A stretch of DNA of 64,000 nt from Pseudoxanthomonas sp. PXM02 (GCF_014851805.1 NZ_JACVAK010000004.1:213082-277081); one strand, 5' to 3'. Positions 40,507 through 50,067 are shown, counted from the stretch's first letter. Notes: a model not told the origin generated them from the sequence alone. Made by a program: numbers and translations.

Positions 40507-42333
40507 ATGTGCGGAATTGTGGGCGCGATCGCCGATCGCGACGTGGTACCGGTACTGATCGAGGGACTGAAGCGGCTGGAATACCGGGGCTACGATTCCG
40601 CGGGTATCGCGGTGGTCGACGGACCGGACGTCCGCCGCGTGCGCCGTACCGGCCGCGTGGCCGAGATGGAGGGCGCCGCCGCCGCCGAGGGCTTCAATGC
40701 CAGCCTGGGCATCGGGCATACGCGCTGGGCCACCCATGGCGGCGTCACCGAAGCCAACGCGCATCCGCACATCAGCCACGGCGTGGCGCTGGTGCACAAC
40801 GGCATCATCGAGAACCACGAGGAACAGCGCGAGAAGCTGCGCGCGCTCGGCTACGTGTTCGAGTCGCAGACCGACACGGAAGTGATCGCCCACCTGATGC
40901 ACCATCACCTGAAGGGCGGTGACGACCTGCTGGGCGCGCTGCAGCGCACAGTGAAGGAACTGACGGGTGCCTACGCGCTGGCCGTGGTGAGCCGCAAGGA
41001 ACCGGATCGCATGGTGTGCGCCCGTATGGGCTGCCCGCTGCTGATCGGCCTGGGTGAAGGCGAGAACTTCATCGCGTCGGACGTCTCGGCGATCATCCAG
41101 GCCACGCGCCGCGTGATCTTCCTGGAAGAGGGCGACACCGCCGAGGTCACGCGCGAAGCCGTCAAGGTGTTCGACGGCAAGGACCAGCCCGTCGAACGCG
41201 ACGTGCACGTCTCCGACGTGTCGCTGGCCTCGCTGGAGCTCGGCCCGTACCGCCACTTCATGCAGAAGGAAATCCACGAGCAGCCGCGCGCGATCGCCGA
41301 CACCATCGAGGCGGTGGTCGACGGCGGCTTCTCGCCGGCGCTGTTCGGCGCGAACGCCGAAGCGGCGCTGCGCGATATCGAGGGCGTACAGATCCTCGCC
41401 TGCGGCACCAGCTACTACGCCGGCATGACGGCGCGCTACTGGCTGGAAGCCATCTCGGGGCTGCCGTGCAACGTCGAGATCGCCAGCGAGTACCGCTACC
41501 GCGCTGCGTATGCGAATCCGAAGCACCTGATCGTCACCATTTCGCAGTCCGGCGAAACGCTGGACACGATGGAAGCGCTGAAGTACGCCAAGTCGCTGGG
41601 TCACCAGCACACGCTGTCGATCTGCAACGTGCCGGAAAGCGCGATCCCGCGCGCCAGCGAGCTGGTCTGCTACACACGCGCCGGTGCCGAGATCGGCGTG
41701 GCGTCGACCAAGGCCTTCACCACGCAGCTGGCGGCGCTGTTCCAGCTGACTGTGGTGCTGGGCAAGCTGCGCGGCAAGGTCACGCCGGAGCAGGAGGCCG
41801 ACTACCTGGAGCAGCTGCGCCATCTGCCGGGCAGCGTGCAGCATGCGCTGAACCTGGAGCCGCAGATCGCGGCGTGGGCGGAGCGTTTCGCGCCGAAGTC
41901 GGACGCGCTGTTCCTCGGTCGCGGCCTGCACTATCCGATCGCATTGGAAGGCGCGCTCAAGCTGAAGGAAATCTCCTACATCCACGCCGAGGCCTATCCG
42001 GCCGGCGAGCTGAAGCACGGTCCGCTGGCGCTGGTCGATGCCGACATGCCGGTGGTGGTGATCGCGCCGAACGACGTGCTGCTGGAGAAGGTGAAGTCCA
42101 ACATGCAGGAAGTGCGCGCGCGCGGCGGTGAGCTGTTCGTGTTCACCGACCAGGACAGCCACTTCAGCGAATCGGAAGGCGTGCACGTGATCCGCACGCC
42201 GCGCCACGTCGGCGTGCTCAGCCCCATCGTGCACACCATCCCGGTGCAGCTGCTGGCTTACCACACCGCGCTGGCGCGCGGCACCGACGTGGACAAGCCA
42301 CGCAACCTCGCCAAGTCGGTGACGGTGGAGTAA
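40507..42333 (+). CDS. glmS: glutamine-fructose-6-phosphate aminotransferase
   Basis: The 608-residue enzyme makes glucosamine 6-phosphate, the entry step to UDP-GlcNAc. It starts [11 protein letters not shown], with Cys2 as the glutaminase nucleophile after Met removal, and has two SIS isomerase domains ([35 protein letters not shown]). It ends with the conserved [13 protein letters not shown]. Its 3' end is the classical Tn7 attachment region. No GlmS ribozyme is present in the short leader. Confidence 0.98.
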   Translation: MCGIVGAIADRDVVPVLIEGLKRLEYRGYDSAGIAVVDGPDVRRVRRTGRVAEMEGAAAAEGFNASLGIGHTRWATHGGVTEANAHPHISHGVALVHNGIIENHEEQREKLRALGYVFESQTDTEVIAHLMHHHLKGGDDLLGALQRTVKELTGAYALAVVSRKEPDRMVCARMGCPLLIGLGEGENFIASDVSAIIQATRRVIFLEEGDTAEVTREAVKVFDGKDQPVERDVHVSDVSLASLELGPYRHFMQKEIHEQPRAIADTIEAVVDGGFSPALFGANAEAALRDIEGVQILACGTSYYAGMTARYWLEAISGLPCNVEIASEYRYRAAYANPKHLIVTISQSGETLDTMEALKYAKSLGHQHTLSICNVPESAIPRASELVCYTRAGAEIGVASTKAFTTQLAALFQLTVVLGKLRGKVTPEQEADYLEQLRHLPGSVQHALNLEPQIAAWAERFAPKSDALFLGRGLHYPIALEGALKLKEISYIHAEAYPAGELKHGPLALVDADMPVVVIAPNDVLLEKVKSNMQEVRARGGELFVFTDQDSHFSESEGVHVIRTPRHVGVLSPIVHTIPVQLLAYHTALARGTDVDKPRNLAKSVTVE

Positions 42334-42363
42334 CCGCACCCTGCAATGCCGGAAATGGTACGA

Positions 42364-42436
42364 GCTAATAGTTGGTCCAACTTGCTAATAGTTGGTCCAA
42401 CTAGCTTGGAGGTTCGAACTAATAGATGGTCCAACT
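42364..42436. repeat. three 20-bp repeats 30 bp after glmS
   Basis: GCTAATAGTTGGTCCAACTT (42364-42383) is followed directly by a copy differing only in the last base (42384-42403). A degenerate third copy, ACTAATAGATGGTCCAACTC, lies at 42417-42436. Each contains the palindrome GTTGGTCCAAC; copy 2 reads TAGTTGGTCCAACTA. TGGTCCAACTA also fits the TNGTNNNACNA operator consensus of FadR-type GntR regulators. The role is unknown. Confidence 0.85.
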
Positions 42437-42630
42437 CACGAGAAGTGCGTGTACGAGTGAGTTGCCCCGGGGTCGGTAGCCATCTACAGGCCCGAGGGCT
42501 GCCAAGCAACATCGCAGCTCATTGCGTGGGGCATGCAGCTCGCTGTATGCCAAGCATGTTCCGTTTAGTCTCAGCTTGCGCGACAAGCATGGGGGATGGT
42601 CTTCGAAACGTTCTAGAACGGGGATCAAGC

Positions 42631-42915
42631 ATGACCATGCCAGATGAGAGAACTAGGGCGCTGCTGTGGGCCGGTGGCTTCTTTATCGACATCGCCCAGG
42701 ACGAGTCACTCCCGCTGGCTCTTCGGCGAAGGGCCGTGACGATCTCGCGGCATTTCCCAACGATCGAAGATGTCGCGTGGATAGTCGAGTCCCTACGAGA
42801 TTCGGTCCTGAGTATTGGACTGGCATCGCCAGAGAACGCCCTACCTGAAGAGGGTGATTGGTGTTTCACCGTCCTGCGACACTCCACAAGGCTCGGATGG
42901 CCGGGAGAGGGTTAA
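42631..42915 (+). CDS. BPSL0761-family protein
   Basis: The 94-residue protein opens MTMPDERTRALLWAGGFFID, then LALRRRAVTISRHFPTIEDV, the recognisable pattern of small BPSL0761-type proteins found in Burkholderia and xanthomonads, often in mobile or intergenic contexts. No enzymatic motif is visible and no role is established. ATG 42631 follows GGGATCAAGC. A longer upstream frame overlaps the repeats after glmS and is not supported. Confidence 0.68.
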   Translation: MTMPDERTRALLWAGGFFIDIAQDESLPLALRRRAVTISRHFPTIEDVAWIVESLRDSVLSIGLASPENALPEEGDWCFTVLRHSTRLGWPGEG

Positions 42916-43125
42916 GACCCTGGGTATTCATCCACAAGCATGCTGGACATCGCCGCCAAACACTCTGGGCAGCGGCACCAAATGAACTGGGCACCTCCGC
43001 CAGCCTGTTGGACATCTCCCAACTCGCTGGACAGAACTCCATGGCGAACGTAAAGCTGGGCGCGGTCAGAGAATCCGCTCGATCATGTGAAGCTACGTGG
43101 CTTTGATCGACGCTGATGGCAGCTA

Positions 43126-43143
43126 CCGACCCAAAGCGGACAT
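43126..43143. repeat. dispersed TGTCCGCTTT-type repeat, half copy
   Basis: CCGACCCAAAGCGGACAT is the right half of an imperfect palindrome whose fuller copies occur at 46959, 49831 and 61048 in this window. Confidence 0.6.
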
Positions 43144-43181
43144 CCACAGTTGAAAGCTTGGCGGCGCTCTGCATAAGGGTT

Positions 43182-43418
43182 TTAGTCAGGCGGAGGCGCT
43201 AGCTCACTCAAAGTGAATAGTTCAGACGCCTGGGCGTCAAACCTAGCGTCCAACAGTGCCAAACCCTCAAGAATGCTGAGCTCCATCTCTCCAGGCACGT
43301 CACACAGCAGATGGATTCTCAGCTTCTGCAGGAACTCGCGAGGATTCCCGACCTGACCATCTCGTAGCCGAGCCAAGCTTTCTTGCAACAGAGAGCGAAT
43401 CTCCGATGGCGTTCTCAT
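43182..43418 (-). CDS. hypothetical protein
   Basis: The 78-residue, mildly acidic, helical product (PSEIRSLLQESLARLRDGQ, EMELSILEGLALLDARFDA) has no motif I can name. Its start follows GAGCTGGAT on the minus strand. It has no operon partner: the next gene on the strand starts 300 bp away. The composition resembles the short cytoplasmic proteins of accessory regions. It is real by codon pattern, with unknown function. Confidence 0.55.
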   Translation of the reverse strand: MRTPSEIRSLLQESLARLRDGQVGNPREFLQKLRIHLLCDVPGEMELSILEGLALLDARFDAQASELFTLSELAPPPD

Positions 43419-43497
43419 ATCCAGCTCACTCTAGGTTTGGCGGGCATGCATTTGACGCATCCTTGCGTACTTGCCCTCCCTTGGGGAGCGGCTATGG

Positions 43498-43734
43498 TCA
43501 GCCGACTTCAGGAAGTTGACGGGCGTATCTAAGGACCGTGTTCTCGTCCTGGGTGGTTTGCCTGGTAGATTCGAGCCAGCGCACCGCCGCCCCATGATTC
43601 TCTATCAGTTTCCCGAGCTCGCTCGTCAAGCAGTAGGCGCAAGGTTGTCCGCCAGGGCTTGGCCTGGAACAGCGGGAGCAAGGCGACATGGTGGTGCTGG
43701 CCGAAGGCGTCAGTTGGTAGCAGATCTTCTTCAT
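43498..43734 (-). CDS. small zinc-ribbon-like hypothetical protein
   Basis: The 78-residue product contains CSRCSRPSPGGQPCAYC, a Cys-x2-Cys ... Cys-x2-Cys pair that could bind zinc, followed by a helical tail (SELGKLIENHGAAVRWLEST). ATG 43734 (MKKICYQLTP) is preferred over the longer frame. No family is recognised. Several overlapping open frames on the plus strand look non-coding by composition. Confidence 0.5.
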   Translation of the reverse strand: MKKICYQLTPSASTTMSPCSRCSRPSPGGQPCAYCLTSELGKLIENHGAAVRWLESTRQTTQDENTVLRYARQLPEVG

Positions 43735-43858
43735 GAGCGCACCAGCCGCGCTGGTATGGTCTACGGTCATGAGTGCGGCTCGCCGAGTGCTGAATCCGGC
43801 GCTGGACGTTTACGAAAACGACGGCCAGCGCCAAAGCGATGTCGAATCGCTTTCCCGC

Positions 43859-44014
43859 TCAGGATCGCTTGCTGGGATTGCGCTGCTGGCCCTTCCCTGG
43901 CGAGTTAGCGGGCTTCATATCTTTACCCGTTACGGCCTTTTCTGGTCGTTCGCCGGCGACTGCCGCGGGCGTCTTTCGCTGTGGTTGGTCCGGTCTGCTC
44001 TTGATGCTGCTCAT
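43859..44014 (-). CDS. short Lys/Pro-rich hypothetical protein
   Basis: The predicted 51-residue, very basic, disordered peptide (SRPDQPQRKTPAAVAGERPE ... SPGKGQQRNPSKRS) has a good ribosome site GGAGATGCATC before ATG 44014. There is no motif; it could be a nucleic-acid-binding or simply non-functional peptide. Support is the ribosome site and low-complexity basic composition only. Confidence 0.35.
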   Translation of the reverse strand: MSSIKSRPDQPQRKTPAAVAGERPEKAVTGKDMKPANSPGKGQQRNPSKRS

Positions 44015-44268
44015 GATGCATCTCCACCGACAAGGTTGTCGGTAACTCACCATGCGCCGACTAACATGACGACCGTGTGCAGCCTTAGGGCTAGACGGCA
44101 GTCTACAGTCCGTTCGCTGGACCGACGGGCGGTAGTCTTTCGTCAGTTGTTGCCCCAGTTGTTGTTTGCCCCTCGACGGGAAATGTCGTCGGTCGTCAAT
44201 GCGGCGTCCTCACGGTAGCGCAACGACGACGGCGTAGTGTGGTTTGTCCCATCGTAGGTATCCTGCAC

Positions 44269-44607
44269 ATGCCTAGCACTCGTAAGCTCTCGCTGGAGTA
44301 TGAATGGCGGCAGGAGGGAGATCAGCACATCCTGCATCTGGGCGAACACGCCCTCATACAAATTGACCCTGATCGCGACGTTTGGGTGCTCCGATCATTG
44401 CTCAAAGCCCCTGGTCTTACGCCGCTTCGGTTCGCTGTGCGAACCGTCGAGATTGGAAAATTGAAGGCAGAGAGCTGGACGATGGAGCGGCAGCACATCA
44501 TCGCCCATGCGTGCGGACGAGACGATCTCGTGCCGCTGCTGCCGTACTTAGTTCCGCGCTTTTCCTATGCCAGGGAGCTGGCTGACTGGACGCCACGCAG
44601 AACATGA
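44269..44607 (+). CDS. paralogous small protein, copy 1 (novel family)
   Basis: This 112-residue protein is the first of four related proteins in this window. It aligns without gaps over about 75 residues with those at 52356 and 57476, and partly with 51679. Shared positions include Trp in YEWRQEGDQHILHL, the I/V-x-x-x-P strand end (IQIDP), Val-Arg in AVRTVEIGKLKAESW and Ile/Cys in IIAHAC. The pattern looks like a small beta-rich domain with no signal peptide. The stop overlaps the next start (ATGA), so it is translationally coupled to the 73-residue gene. The function is unknown. Confidence 0.75.
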   Translation: MPSTRKLSLEYEWRQEGDQHILHLGEHALIQIDPDRDVWVLRSLLKAPGLTPLRFAVRTVEIGKLKAESWTMERQHIIAHACGRDDLVPLLPYLVPRFSYARELADWTPRRT

Positions 44608-44825
44608 CGCCTCTTTGGTCCAACGAGGCATGGGAATCATTCGAGACTGAAGCTCGCGCGATGCATGGAGCCGGACTTCGTGACGAGGCGCTGCGTGCAC
44701 GCTTGGAAAGTGCCATGAAGCCCCTGCTTGCCTCTGGTGATCGAGAACATCAGATACGGATCCGGGAGGATGCTACGCGCTACCTGGTTGCGTGCGGCTT
44801 TCTTCCCGCCTCGACATCTCTCTAG
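44604..44825 (+). CDS. small hypothetical protein coupled to copy 1
   Basis: The 73-residue helical, charged product (NEAWESFETEARAMHGAGLR, DEALRARLESAMKPLLASG) starts at an ATG overlapping the stop of the preceding gene by four bases. No motif is recognised. It sits between the family member and the hemerythrin gene, all on the plus strand, possibly one transcript. Confidence 0.6.
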   Translation: MTPLWSNEAWESFETEARAMHGAGLRDEALRARLESAMKPLLASGDREHQIRIREDATRYLVACGFLPASTSL

Positions 44826-44904
44826 GATTCGCTACTCCGAACTCGTCACCCCGCGCTCACCCGATAGGCGCATGCTGCTTACCCATCAACAGGAAACTAG
44901 CCAG

Positions 44905-45408
44905 ATGCGCGACATCCTCAAAACGTTGAAGAGCGAGCACGATGAACTTCGCCAGCTATTCGCCGATATGGAAAAGACCACTGATCGGGCGAAGAAGTCA
45001 CGCGGCCACATACTTAACGAGATCGAGAGCGGTTTGATCCCGCATGCCAAGTGGGAAGAGCTCGTGTTCTACCCGGCATTCAAAGCGCGAGCAGATAGGG
45101 AGGGTCTCAAGTCGCACGCGGAAGCATTGCAGGAGCATCGCGCGGTTGAACTTGCGGTGCTGCCGGATCTGAAGACGAAAGACACCGGCTCGGTCGAGTT
45201 CGCGGGGTCTGCCAAGGTGCTGGGCGAGTTTGTTGATCACCATGCCAAGGAAGAGGAAACCACGATGTTCAAGATGGCCAGGAAGCTGTTTTCCAAGGAA
45301 GAGTTGGCCGTCATGGACGAGGAATATGATCAATGGAAGGGTTCGCCGGATGCGGATGCCGCGCTTGCAAATGCATTGAAGCAGCCGAGCCCCAAACCTG
45401 TAGCGTAA
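44905..45408 (+). CDS. hemerythrin HHE-domain protein
   Basis: The 167-residue four-helix-bundle protein has the expected iron ligands in order: His in KSEHDELRQ, His/Glu in PHAKWEELVFYPAF, His in QEHRAVE, and HH/E in VDHHAKEEETTMF. Such proteins bind a diiron centre that senses or stores O2, NO or iron. ATG 44905 follows AGGAAACTAGCCAG; ATG 44872 is possible. The C-terminus is a short flexible tail. Confidence 0.88.
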   Translation: MRDILKTLKSEHDELRQLFADMEKTTDRAKKSRGHILNEIESGLIPHAKWEELVFYPAFKARADREGLKSHAEALQEHRAVELAVLPDLKTKDTGSVEFAGSAKVLGEFVDHHAKEEETTMFKMARKLFSKEELAVMDEEYDQWKGSPDADAALANALKQPSPKPVA

Positions 45409-45668
45409 GGGAGCCGGCTTGCAAGGCGATGCACATGGAAGGACAAGGAGGGTCTTCGCCATGCATATGCCACTCTCTATCAAGCTGCGGCGCCAGTCGA
45501 GCGTCGATAAGTCCCGACGAATAGGCGACGGTTTCGATTTGCCTTTCGGATCGAGTAAGACGCACCCGCTTTGTTGCGCACAAAGCTTAACGATTCAGTT
45601 TCGCTTGACCTGTGATTGGACAGTGATCCTTAAGTAGCGCACCTTCCTCGTAGTCCAAGGGGAAGAGC

Positions 45669-46910
45669 ATGCATAGCGAGGCAGTGATTGAGGGGTCTGT
45701 CGTGACTTCCTCTACGGGAAGTCGCGACATCCTGGAGCTTGTTGCAGTTATTACCGGGATGCGGTGCGCGGTGGCCGCTCGCGTCACACGCGAAAGCTGG
45801 ATCGCGCTCGATGCTATTGATCGAGCCGGTTATGGCATCCGGAGGGGCACCCGACTCGATGCCGAACTTACTTTGTGCAAGAAGGTAAAAGATACACGCA
45901 CCCCCCTCTGCATTTCCGACGCGGAGAAGGGTCCGAGCCTGGACCATGACTACATTCCCGCGACTATGGGCTTTCGGAGTTATGTGGCCGTGCCTTTGGT
46001 AACTCGCGATGGCGCGCTATTTGGAACGCTATGCGCCTTCGATCCGGATCCTCGCCCCATCTCCATGAAAGAGGTGGAATCCATGCAGAGGCTTGCCAAC
46101 CTGTACGGCTTGCATGTCGACAGTGCGGATGACCGGACACGCGCGAGTTCGGAGGCAACGTCACGCGAGATGTCGCTCGCGCAGTCAAGACTCGATCTCG
46201 ACGAGTCGAAGAATAGCCTACTGCTCGCCAACGGGGTAGCAAAACTCCGCGAAGAGTTCATTGCTGTCCTGGCTCATGATCTCCGCAACCCATTGCAGTC
46301 AATAACCATGGCGGCCGAGATCATAGGTACAAGTAAGCTGGACAAGAAGCAACTCAAGCTTGTTGGTCATGTCAAGCAAAGTGCGGCGCGCATATACGAG
46401 CTCGTTGAAGTCACCATGGACTTTGCGCGCGGGCGCCTAGGTGGGGGAATGCTTGTGCGCAAGGAAGTGAACGAGGATCTCGCACGTAGCCTGGATGCGG
46501 TAATCGACGAAATCAGGCAGGCACATCCTGAGCGCACATTCACCTCATCGACCGACATTACGGAGAGGGTCTTGTGCGATCAGTATCGAATTTCCCAGCT
46601 ATTGAGCAACCTGCTTATCAACGCGGTGATCCATGGGAGCCCGGAGTCAGTCATACAAGTCATCAGTAGCACGGAGGACGGCGTGTTCTGTCTCAGTGTC
46701 GCCAATCGCGGGGCGATTCCGCCAACCAAGATCGGACGCATATTCGAACCATTCGATCGCCAGGGGGCCGCTCGACCGGAAGAGGGTTTGGGTCTTGGCT
46801 TGTACATCGCATCCCAGATCGCCATCGCGCACGACGGCACCTTACACGTCATGTCCGCTGAAGACAGCGGCACGATCTTCGAATTTCAGATGCCTCTCTC
46901 GAGCCTCTGA
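45669..46910 (+). CDS. soluble GAF-domain sensor histidine kinase
   Basis: The 413-residue kinase has an N-terminal GAF domain (about 20-150; GFRSYVAVPLVTRDGALFGTLCAFD), a short coiled coil, H box VLAHDLRNPLQSI (His203), an N box LLSNLLINAVIHG and a G box GLGLGLYIASQIAIAHDG. No membrane helix is present, so it senses an intracellular signal. No response regulator is adjacent; the two orphan OmpR-type regulators at 50068 and 55366 are candidate partners. GC is lower than in the core genes. Confidence 0.92.
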   Translation: MHSEAVIEGSVVTSSTGSRDILELVAVITGMRCAVAARVTRESWIALDAIDRAGYGIRRGTRLDAELTLCKKVKDTRTPLCISDAEKGPSLDHDYIPATMGFRSYVAVPLVTRDGALFGTLCAFDPDPRPISMKEVESMQRLANLYGLHVDSADDRTRASSEATSREMSLAQSRLDLDESKNSLLLANGVAKLREEFIAVLAHDLRNPLQSITMAAEIIGTSKLDKKQLKLVGHVKQSAARIYELVEVTMDFARGRLGGGMLVRKEVNEDLARSLDAVIDEIRQAHPERTFTSSTDITERVLCDQYRISQLLSNLLINAVIHGSPESVIQVISSTEDGVFCLSVANRGAIPPTKIGRIFEPFDRQGAARPEEGLGLGLYIASQIAIAHDGTLHVMSAEDSGTIFEFQMPLSSL

Positions 46911-46911
46911 T

Positions 46912-47268
46912 TCAGAGATAGGTCATCGCCGGATGAACGTAATTCGGTGCAAGGTGGCATGTCCGCTTCTGGCCGATAGCTGACATACACCTAGCGGCGA
47001 GCCCCTCCAAGCTTGGACCTTCCAGCCTTCGTCTCTGACCGTGCGCCTCTCGCCACCAGGCGACAACGACGGTCAAACTCAGTATGCAAATGATGACACC
47101 GATTGCGCTGACCAATAGTTTCATTGGTAGTCCCCACACTGAACCGAAATGCAGGGTAATGATCCAGTCCGAGAGCCATGGTCCGAGTCGCGGGTCAGAA
47201 GCAGCCTCGCGAACCAAGCCCCTTACTGAAGCTGAGACCGGGTTTCGCGCTGGGAGGTTACGTATCCA
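46912..47268 (-). pseudogene. 3' remnant of a PepSY-associated transmembrane protein
   Basis: The frame WLSDWIITLHFGSVWGLPMK, followed by LLVSAIGVIICILSLTVVVAWWRE, is the C-terminal lobe of a PepSY-associated membrane protein (PiuB-like). The upstream sequence has no further PepSY homology and ends at a TAG at 47269-47271, so most of the gene is missing. The tail (CMSAIGQKRTC) is translated from a dispersed repeat copy. It is a decayed gene, not a functional protein. Confidence 0.7.
46959..46986. repeat. dispersed TGTCCGCTTT-type repeat
   Basis: ATGTCCGCTT at 46959-46968 and AGCTGACAT at 46978-46986 form an imperfect 28-bp palindrome. It is the same unit as at 49831 and 61048, here at the end of a decayed gene. 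Confidence 0.7.
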
Positions 47269-47380
47269 CTAACGGCGTCCGCATGCCCATGCCCGTCGCC
47301 TGCACCGCAAAGAGGGGTGATCGCCGCGCGAACGCCCCTTTTGCAGGCCATCCTCACGGCGGCTCGGTAATACTTGGCGC

Positions 47381-49576
47381 ATGTTCATGGAATCCTTCAA
47401 CTCGTGGTGCTGCAGACACCGCCGCTCGTTGCGCCGCGCCGGCTCTGTGCTTTTGGTGCTGTACCTTGTGTACCTGCTGGCCGCCAACGTGTTCCTCAAC
47501 ACGTCCATTGGCGAGCAGGTCATCAACCGCAAGCCGGATCGATTCCAGGCACGGTGGGACTGGGCCCTTAGTGCCTACCCGGGACACATCCATGCCCACG
47601 GCGTGGTCCTGGGCGGCCATGCACGTACCAACCGCTGGTTTGTCGCCAGTCCCCGTGCCGACGGACGGATTAAGCTGGTGCCGCTGCTGTGGCGCGAAGT
47701 GGGTTTCGGCACTATCCGTGCCGCGGACGTCTCGGTGCACGTGCAGCGCGTGGCCGAGGATAAACCCACCATCAAACGCCCGGGTAAGCTGCCGTGGGAG
47801 CTGAGTTTCGACGCGATCACCACCCCCAGCTTGCTGCGCATGGATTTCTATGATGCCCGCGTACGCGGGCATGGGCAGGCGCGCTTTGTCTTCCGCAAAC
47901 GGCTGCAGGGCGGGGCGATGGAAGTGGGCCCGTCTACCCTGCATATGCCCGATGCGATCCTGCAGGTGGGCGAGGTCGAGGTGATGCGCGACGGGCGGCT
48001 GGACTTCGAGATCTCGCTGCCCCTGCACACGCGCGAGCGCGCGCACGGGGCCGAGAAAGTGGGACTCATGCACGCGCGCATGCGGGTGGACGGCCCGGCG
48101 CCGGGCATCGACCTGGTCGCCCACCACGGCCAGGCATTACCGCTGGGTGCCCGCGGCGCCACGGGCCGTTTGCGAGCCAACCTGACCCTGAGCCGCGGCG
48201 CGCTGATGCCGGACAGCTGGCTGGACTGGTCGGCGCCGGTCTTCTCGCGCGGCGTCGACGGGGAGGCAGTGCGGCATCCGCTGGGCGTGGCCCTGCGCAC
48301 TCGGCGCGAAGCGATCGCGTTGGCGGCACGGATGCCGCCCACCTCCGAGGGCGCGCCTTGGCTGGCGGCCGACCTGCGCGTGGACGATCGCCGCCTTGGC
48401 CCAGACGACTGGCTGCGGCCGCTGCGCGCGTTGGGCGGCACCGTGCGCACCCGCTGGCCGGCGATGCCGCTGCGCTGGATCGACGTGTTCCTGGACGACA
48501 TCCCGTGGCTGGAGATCAACGGCCGCGCCAACCTGGATGCCGACGTGCGTCTGGACGCTGGCGCAATGCAGGCGGGCAGCCGCGTCGACGTGGAGGATGC
48601 GCAGCTGCAGGCGCGCGTCCTCGACAACCGGTTCAGTGGGCAGGCCCGGGCACGCCTGCGCATGCGTGGCGAGGACGACGCCTCACGGCACACCACCATC
48701 GCGATTGTGATGCAGCAATTCACCTTAGCTCCCATCGCGGCTCCGGAGAGCATCGACCTGCGCGGCCGTGACCTGCGCCTGGACCTGCTGTCCACCGGTC
48801 CACTGGCCCAGTTCCACGAGAACCTGGATGCGCACCTGCATTTCGTAGACGCACAGGTGCCGGACCTGCGCAGCTACAACCGCTACATGCCTGCCCAGAG
48901 CGCGCGACTGCTCGGTGGCAGCGCCAGCGCCAGCGCCGACATCCGCCTGGACCATGCCGGCGAAATGCTCGGTGGACGCATGCAAATGCGCGGCCAGGAC
49001 GTGCGCTTTGCGCTGGGTCCGTCGCGCCTAGCCGGCAACCTAGTCTTGGACAGCCGTCTGTCGCGGGTTGCGAAGGGCGGGCGTCGCTATGCTCTCGACG
49101 AAATGGCGGTGCATCTGGACGGCGTGCGGCTGGAATCGTCCGGCGCCGATGCCGGCTGGTGGGCACGCATGCGGCTAACGCAAGGGGAGATCGACTGGCA
49201 GGAACCGTTCGAAGTGGCCGGCCGCGGCCAGGTGGAGATGCGCGACGCCAGCGTGCTGCTGGGCCTGTTCGCAGAGCACGACGCTTTCCCTGGATGGGTA
49301 GGCAACCTGGTCGATGCTGGCCAGGCGCGGGCCACTGGCGATCTGCGCATTCGCGGCGGAGAGATCGTGCTGGACCGCGTCGAAGCCAGCAACGAACGCT
49401 TCGACCTGAAGGCGCGCATGCGCATCGCGGCGGGCGCGCCAGCGGGCGACCTCTACGCACGCTGGGGCTTGCTCGGGATGGGCATGGAGCTGCATGACGG
49501 ACAGCGAAAGATGCATATCGTCGGTGCGCGCGACTGGTACGACGCTCGCCCGGCCCTGCTGAAGGAGAGCGAGTAG
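47381..49576 (+). CDS. AsmA-like/DUF748-type envelope protein
   Basis: The 731-residue protein has one N-terminal membrane helix (GSVLLVLYLVYLLAANVFL) followed by long alternating beta-strand sequence with few cysteines. There are repeated strand-rich blocks (SLLRMDFYDARVRGHGQ, GRMQMRGQDVRFALG, VAGRGQVEMRDASVLLG) of the AsmA/TamB/DUF748 kind. Such proteins are inner-membrane anchored, span the periplasm and are linked to lipid transport to the outer membrane. GC is high, unlike its neighbours. A TAATAC element at 47368-47373 lies eight bases before the ATG, suggesting a leaderless message. Confidence 0.8.
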   Translation: MFMESFNSWCCRHRRSLRRAGSVLLVLYLVYLLAANVFLNTSIGEQVINRKPDRFQARWDWALSAYPGHIHAHGVVLGGHARTNRWFVASPRADGRIKLVPLLWREVGFGTIRAADVSVHVQRVAEDKPTIKRPGKLPWELSFDAITTPSLLRMDFYDARVRGHGQARFVFRKRLQGGAMEVGPSTLHMPDAILQVGEVEVMRDGRLDFEISLPLHTRERAHGAEKVGLMHARMRVDGPAPGIDLVAHHGQALPLGARGATGRLRANLTLSRGALMPDSWLDWSAPVFSRGVDGEAVRHPLGVALRTRREAIALAARMPPTSEGAPWLAADLRVDDRRLGPDDWLRPLRALGGTVRTRWPAMPLRWIDVFLDDIPWLEINGRANLDADVRLDAGAMQAGSRVDVEDAQLQARVLDNRFSGQARARLRMRGEDDASRHTTIAIVMQQFTLAPIAAPESIDLRGRDLRLDLLSTGPLAQFHENLDAHLHFVDAQVPDLRSYNRYMPAQSARLLGGSASASADIRLDHAGEMLGGRMQMRGQDVRFALGPSRLAGNLVLDSRLSRVAKGGRRYALDEMAVHLDGVRLESSGADAGWWARMRLTQGEIDWQEPFEVAGRGQVEMRDASVLLGLFAEHDAFPGWVGNLVDAGQARATGDLRIRGGEIVLDRVEASNERFDLKARMRIAAGAPAGDLYARWGLLGMGMELHDGQRKMHIVGARDWYDARPALLKESE

Positions 49577-50067
49577 TCGGTCGCGCGGCGCAGCGGGTGC
49601 GTACATTTCGCCGGCTGGGCAGTCTTTTCGGGAGGGAGCGCGGCGACCCTTGGCATCTGTGGGAAAATCGCGCGTCGCCTGAAGGACCGTTCCCGGTTGG
49701 AACTACACCGTCTGCATGTATCGCACCAAGCCATCCTCGATGGCAGCTGGAAATTGCGGAGGCCGAACCGGCGTGATGGACTAAAAGATGGCACCCGTCG
49801 AGGGCATGTTGGGGTAAGCCTCCGGCTCAGAGTCCGCTTCTGGCCTATAGCGGACATGTGTAGCGCTGATCAGCCATAGCTGTCGCGCTGAGCTTCAGTC
49901 TCTAGATCCCAGGAGCAGGCCTTCATTCTAGAAGTGATTGCTGTGCATACGCAGGGCGGCAACGCGCACCACCTTCGTCGCTTCTAAGTTGACAATTATC
50001 AGAGATGCGTCGCAGGGGTGGAGAACATGCGCGAACGCCGAAACAAAAGATCAGCGCACGCTGATGC
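49577..50067. other. gene-free region
   Basis: No gene is recognised in these 491 bp. The stretch contains one copy of the dispersed repeat (49831-49859), a TTGACA hexamer at 49989-49994 without a good -10 partner, and a 14-codon ATG frame near 50028 that is probably accidental. Confidence 0.5.
49831..49859. repeat. dispersed TGTCCGCTTT-type repeat
   Basis: AGTCCGCTTCTGGCCTATAG followed by CGGACATGT is the best-preserved copy of the imperfect palindrome in this window, closely matching 46959. Confidence 0.7.

Noticed and set aside
42258..42512. minus-strand frame containing [12 protein letters not shown]
   Set aside because: This peptide is simply the antisense of the conserved GlmS C-terminus.
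43733..44218. 161-codon plus-strand frame opposite the zinc-ribbon gene
   Set aside because: No ribosome site, odd composition, and it overlaps better-supported minus-strand genes.
45311..45583. 90-codon minus-strand frame after the hemerythrin gene
   Set aside because: It largely overlaps the hemerythrin C-terminus in antisense and shows no motif or start signal.
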